This document shows, piece by piece, positions 62,391 to 64,000 of a stretch of DNA of 64,000 bases. Under the pieces are notes generated by a model. The model saw only the letters and a list, made by a program, of their open reading frames with translations, did not search any database and was not told where the DNA came from. Location of the stretch: positions 186,001 through 250,000 of the forward strand of contig CAMLHZ010000001.1 of the NCBI GenBank assembly GCA_946480085.1, read 5' to 3'. Position 1 is the first letter of the stretch. Each line of letters starts with the position of its first letter. Source of the stretch: an uncultured Flavobacteriales bacterium (GTDB lineage Bacteria > Bacteroidota > Bacteroidia > Flavobacteriales > Crocinitomicaceae). A program made the position numbers and the translations under genes.

Positions 62391-62546
62391 GTGCCCGGTT
62401 ACTACACCTGGGCGGATTACATTGCTATACCAACTTAGCTAAGCTATCTTTCAGATAACTGCTGGATTCGAACCAGCGTACCATGTGTTAGGAAATCGCA
62501 ATCCGTGCAACTGGATACATTTCGACAAAGTCTGATGCACAACGTG
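62388..62546 (-). ncRNA. YrlA-like tRNA-mimic RNA (Y RNA type)
   Basis: On the minus strand: T arm GCTGG-TTCGAAT-CCAGC (62477-62461); acceptor-like stem AGTTATC/GATAGCT (7 bp, one wobble) closed by TGAAA (62460-62442); TA; D arm GCTA-AGTTGGTA-TAGC (62439-62424). An anticodon-like stem is formed by ACAT/ATGT and CGGATT/AATCCG with a 13-base bulge on one side, and a 5-base variable loop GGTAC precedes the T arm. Residues for U8-A14, G15-C48, G18-U55, G19-C56, U54-A58 and A21 are all present. The order is permuted, with no free CCA end, as described for YrlA Y RNAs. A weaker GTGC/GCAC plus CAC/GTG pairing (62537-62546 with 62388-62394) may close the molecule. It lies upstream of slipin-rtcB in the same direction. 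The 5' and 3' ends are uncertain. Confidence 0.78.
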
Positions 62547-62552
62547 GCGGGT

Positions 62553-62645
62553 AAACCACTGTCTCGTTTGCAAGGCGCTTTTTCCACTCCAAAAGGAGAT
62601 TTGTATCAAACGAGTTTCAAAGAACGTTTATCTGTTTCGTTTGAT
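62553..62645 (-). other. Leader with alternative hairpins before the tRNA mimic
   Basis: On the minus strand ATCAAACGA (62645-62637) can pair with TCGTTTGAT (62613-62605). The overlapping CTCGTTTG (62614-62607) can instead pair with CAAACGAG (62560-62553). The two structures exclude each other. A small CTCC-TTTT-GGAG hairpin (62598-62587) lies between. Confidence 0.45.
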
Positions 62646-62666
62646 GAGACAAAGATTTAAACTTGT

Positions 62667-62684
62667 TGCGCAATTGAATTGCGT
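62667..62684. promoter_or_regulatory. Operator-like inverted repeat, copy 1
   Basis: TGCGCAA-TTGAA-TTGCG(T): CGCAATT and AATTGCG are perfect arms around one G. It matches copy 2 in arm sequence and spacing and is probably the site of the divergently encoded WYL regulator. Confidence 0.55.
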
Positions 62685-62766
62685 AGAAAAATTATTTTCG
62701 AAATTTTTTTAGAATAGTTGATTTTGCTGATTAAAACGCAAGAATTATTTTTCAATTAATGACAAC

Positions 62767-62784
62767 TGCGCAAATAGATTGCAC
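62767..62784. promoter_or_regulatory. Operator-like inverted repeat, copy 2
   Basis: TGCGCAA-ATAGA-TTGCA(C), the same TGCGCAA-N5-TTGC layout as copy 1 and exactly 100 bp from it, 43 bases before the regulator ATG. Confidence 0.55.
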
Positions 62785-62826
62785 ACATTGTGATGAGGTT
62801 TGCATAGAAATTTATATTTTTCACCC

Positions 62827-63873
62827 ATGCCAGTATCAAAACACGCGTTAATTCGCTATAAAACCATTGATAAGTGTTTGCAGAACAAGTTCCGAAAATG
62901 GAGTTTGGAAGATTTAGTGGAAGCTTGTTCAGAAGCTTTGTATGAATATGAAGGCGTTGGTGGCGTTTCCAAAAGAACCGTTCAACTCGATCTGCAAAAC
63001 ATGCGCAGTGATAAGTTGGGCTACAACGCGCCGATAATCGTTGTCGACAAACGCTTTTATACGTACGAAGAAAAGGATTATAGCATTACCAACATTCCGT
63101 TGAGTGAAGGTGATTTGGGAACAATGAAAGAGGTTCTCAATGTTTTGAAACAATTTAAGGGGTTTGGGTATTTCCAGGAAATGCAGGAAATGGTTTCCAA
63201 GCTGGAAGGCAAGATTCTTTCGTCCAATAGTGAACGCAGAGAGATTATAGAATTGGACACCAATCACCGGTTGCCAGGATTGGAGTTAATAGATCCATTA
63301 GTAAAAGCCATTCAAAAAAGAGTGGTTCTTGACATTCACTACCAAAGCTTCAAAGCAAAAACGTCATCTGTAATGCAAGTGAATCCATACAAACTGAAGG
63401 AATTCCGAAACCGTTGGTTTTTACTTTGTACAGTTTATAACGAGGAACGTGAATTTATTTTGGCTTTAGACAGAATGAAATACGTTTATGAAAATTCGCG
63501 TTTGGTCTTTGAACCGTGCTTTTTTGATGCTGATAATTATTTCAAACCATGTATTGGGGTTACGCGTCGTTTGAACGATAAACCAGAGCACATTGTTTTT
63601 AGAGTGAACAGCAGACATGCACCTTATGTCATTTCAAAACCCATTCATGAATCTCAGGAAGTGTTGGAGCAAGACGAGAGAGGAGCAATACTTTCTGTGC
63701 AGGTGATCCACAATTTTGAGTTGGAGAAAGAACTGTTGTCGTTTGGCGATGGAATAACGGTTTTGAGTCCGAGACGTTTGCGGAAGTCCATTGAAAAGCG
63801 ACTTCGACTTGGATTGGAGCATTACGAGAAAATAGCAAAGAAACAGCCAAAAAAGAATGAGGTGATTCCCTAA
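62827..63873 (+). CDS. WYL-domain transcriptional regulator
   Basis: A 348-residue regulator. The N-terminal winged HTH (HALIRYKTIDKCLQNKFRKWSLEDLVEACSEAL...VSKRTVQLDLQNMRSD) is followed by a WYL domain (about 170-250: IQKRVVLDIHYQSF...VNPYKLKEFRNRWFLLC) and the C-terminal WCX extension. WYL domains sense nucleic-acid or nucleotide ligands. It is divergent from the tRNA-mimic/slipin/rtcB unit, with two matching operator-like repeats between them, so it most likely controls that unit and itself. I use the ATG at 62827-62829, which gives the family N-terminus MPVSKHALIRY; a TTG nine codons upstream also fits the frame. Confidence 0.87.
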   Translation: MPVSKHALIRYKTIDKCLQNKFRKWSLEDLVEACSEALYEYEGVGGVSKRTVQLDLQNMRSDKLGYNAPIIVVDKRFYTYEEKDYSITNIPLSEGDLGTMKEVLNVLKQFKGFGYFQEMQEMVSKLEGKILSSNSERREIIELDTNHRLPGLELIDPLVKAIQKRVVLDIHYQSFKAKTSSVMQVNPYKLKEFRNRWFLLCTVYNEEREFILALDRMKYVYENSRLVFEPCFFDADNYFKPCIGVTRRLNDKPEHIVFRVNSRHAPYVISKPIHESQEVLEQDERGAILSVQVIHNFELEKELLSFGDGITVLSPRRLRKSIEKRLRLGLEHYEKIAKKQPKKNEVIP

Positions 63874-63913
63874 TTGTGTTGAACCGATTGGCGGTGGATA
63901 TGTAATACTTACT

Positions 63914-64000
63914 ATGAAATACCTCATTTTACTAATTTGCCTAAGTCCGTTGGCTTCGTTTTCTCAGACTCTGAACCAAAAAATTCATTATCAATACTTC
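63914..64000 (+). CDS. N-terminal fragment of an exported protein
   Basis: The window ends 29 codons into this frame. The start is the ATG at 63914, and the first ~18 residues (KYLILLICLSPLASFSQ) form a signal peptide with a probable cleavage site after FSQ or just before it. Too little remains to identify the protein. Confidence 0.55.
   Translation, partial: MKYLILLICLSPLASFSQTLNQKIHYQYF

Noticed and set aside
62256..62438. Small plus-strand open frame of 60 codons in the leader region
   Set aside because: It overlaps the structured RNA on the other strand, has no promoter box and no recognisable protein features.
62413..62505. A normal tRNA gene on the minus strand, suggested by the T-arm TTCGAAT and D-arm sequences
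   Set aside because: The T arm precedes the D arm, the acceptor-like stem is closed by a five-base loop and the anticodon stem has a 13-base one-sided bulge, so no linear cloverleaf can be drawn. The permuted, capped layout fits a Y RNA-type tRNA mimic better.
1..64000. CRISPR array, insertion sequence or prophage
   Set aside because: No regularly spaced identical repeats, transposase, integrase or phage structural genes were seen on either strand.

Overview
The window reads as chromosomal DNA of a Bacteroidota bacterium, most likely Flavobacteriales of the Fluviicola/Crocinitomicaceae type. Evidence: (i) at least eleven -7 promoter boxes fit TAnnTTTG, the Bacteroidota form, and there are no convincing Shine-Dalgarno sites; (ii) family-restricted genes occur (long IspG, DUF4271 beside hemD, DUF4175, a CCC-motif membrane protein, type IX secretion tail domains, an FeoB-associated Cys-rich peptide); (iii) intergenic DNA carries the word-repeat and palindromic elements common in this phylum. 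The exact genus is inference.

Layout. 1-11.5 kb: glutaryl-CoA dehydrogenase, DUF4271 and hemD, a class A penicillin-binding protein, the two CoA-transferase subunits separated by a polytopic membrane gene, a GT2 glycosyltransferase and an acyltransferase. 11.5-19 kb: a LysE-type exporter, a MORN-repeat protein, YraN, small secreted or lipoproteins, a 2-hydroxyacid dehydrogenase and xseA. 19.1-30.8 kb: a two-gene Tc-toxin-like cassette, a fused TcB-TcC protein of 2311 aa followed by a compact TcA of 1590 aa, lying between xseA and xseB. 30.9-40.4 kb: xseB, feoA-feoB with a tiny Cys-rich partner, a DUF6268 outer-membrane protein, LemA/DUF2207, an S4 protein, a MmcQ/YjbR protein and ispG. 40.5-47.6 kb: a five-gene leftward operon (DUF4175, anti-sigma-like ATPase, ybeY, mnmG, methyltransferase) with three parS-type 16-mers around mnmG, which suggests a position near the replication origin. 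47.7-56.1 kb: gltX-folB, tRNA-Cys, a LytTR response regulator, an AT-rich 666-bp gap, rpiB, an M28 peptidase, a TlpA-like protein, and an ECF sigma factor followed by a membrane partner that ends in a T9SS type B-like domain.

56.2-63.9 kb is an RNA-processing and repair block read leftward: structured leader RNA, slipin, rtcB, rnr and rluF, with a divergent WYL-domain regulator. The leader contains a complete tRNA mimic in which the T arm precedes the D arm and the acceptor-like stem is closed by a small loop. This is the architecture described for YrlA-type Y RNAs. All the usual tRNA tertiary-contact residues are present. Two matching inverted operators exactly 100 bp apart lie in the divergent promoter region, and an H-type pseudoknot can form just upstream of rtcB. 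I consider this RNA-repair locus and the Tc cassette the two most interesting systems here.

Functional assignments rest on motifs and family resemblance recognised by eye. No database search, folding program or expression data was used.
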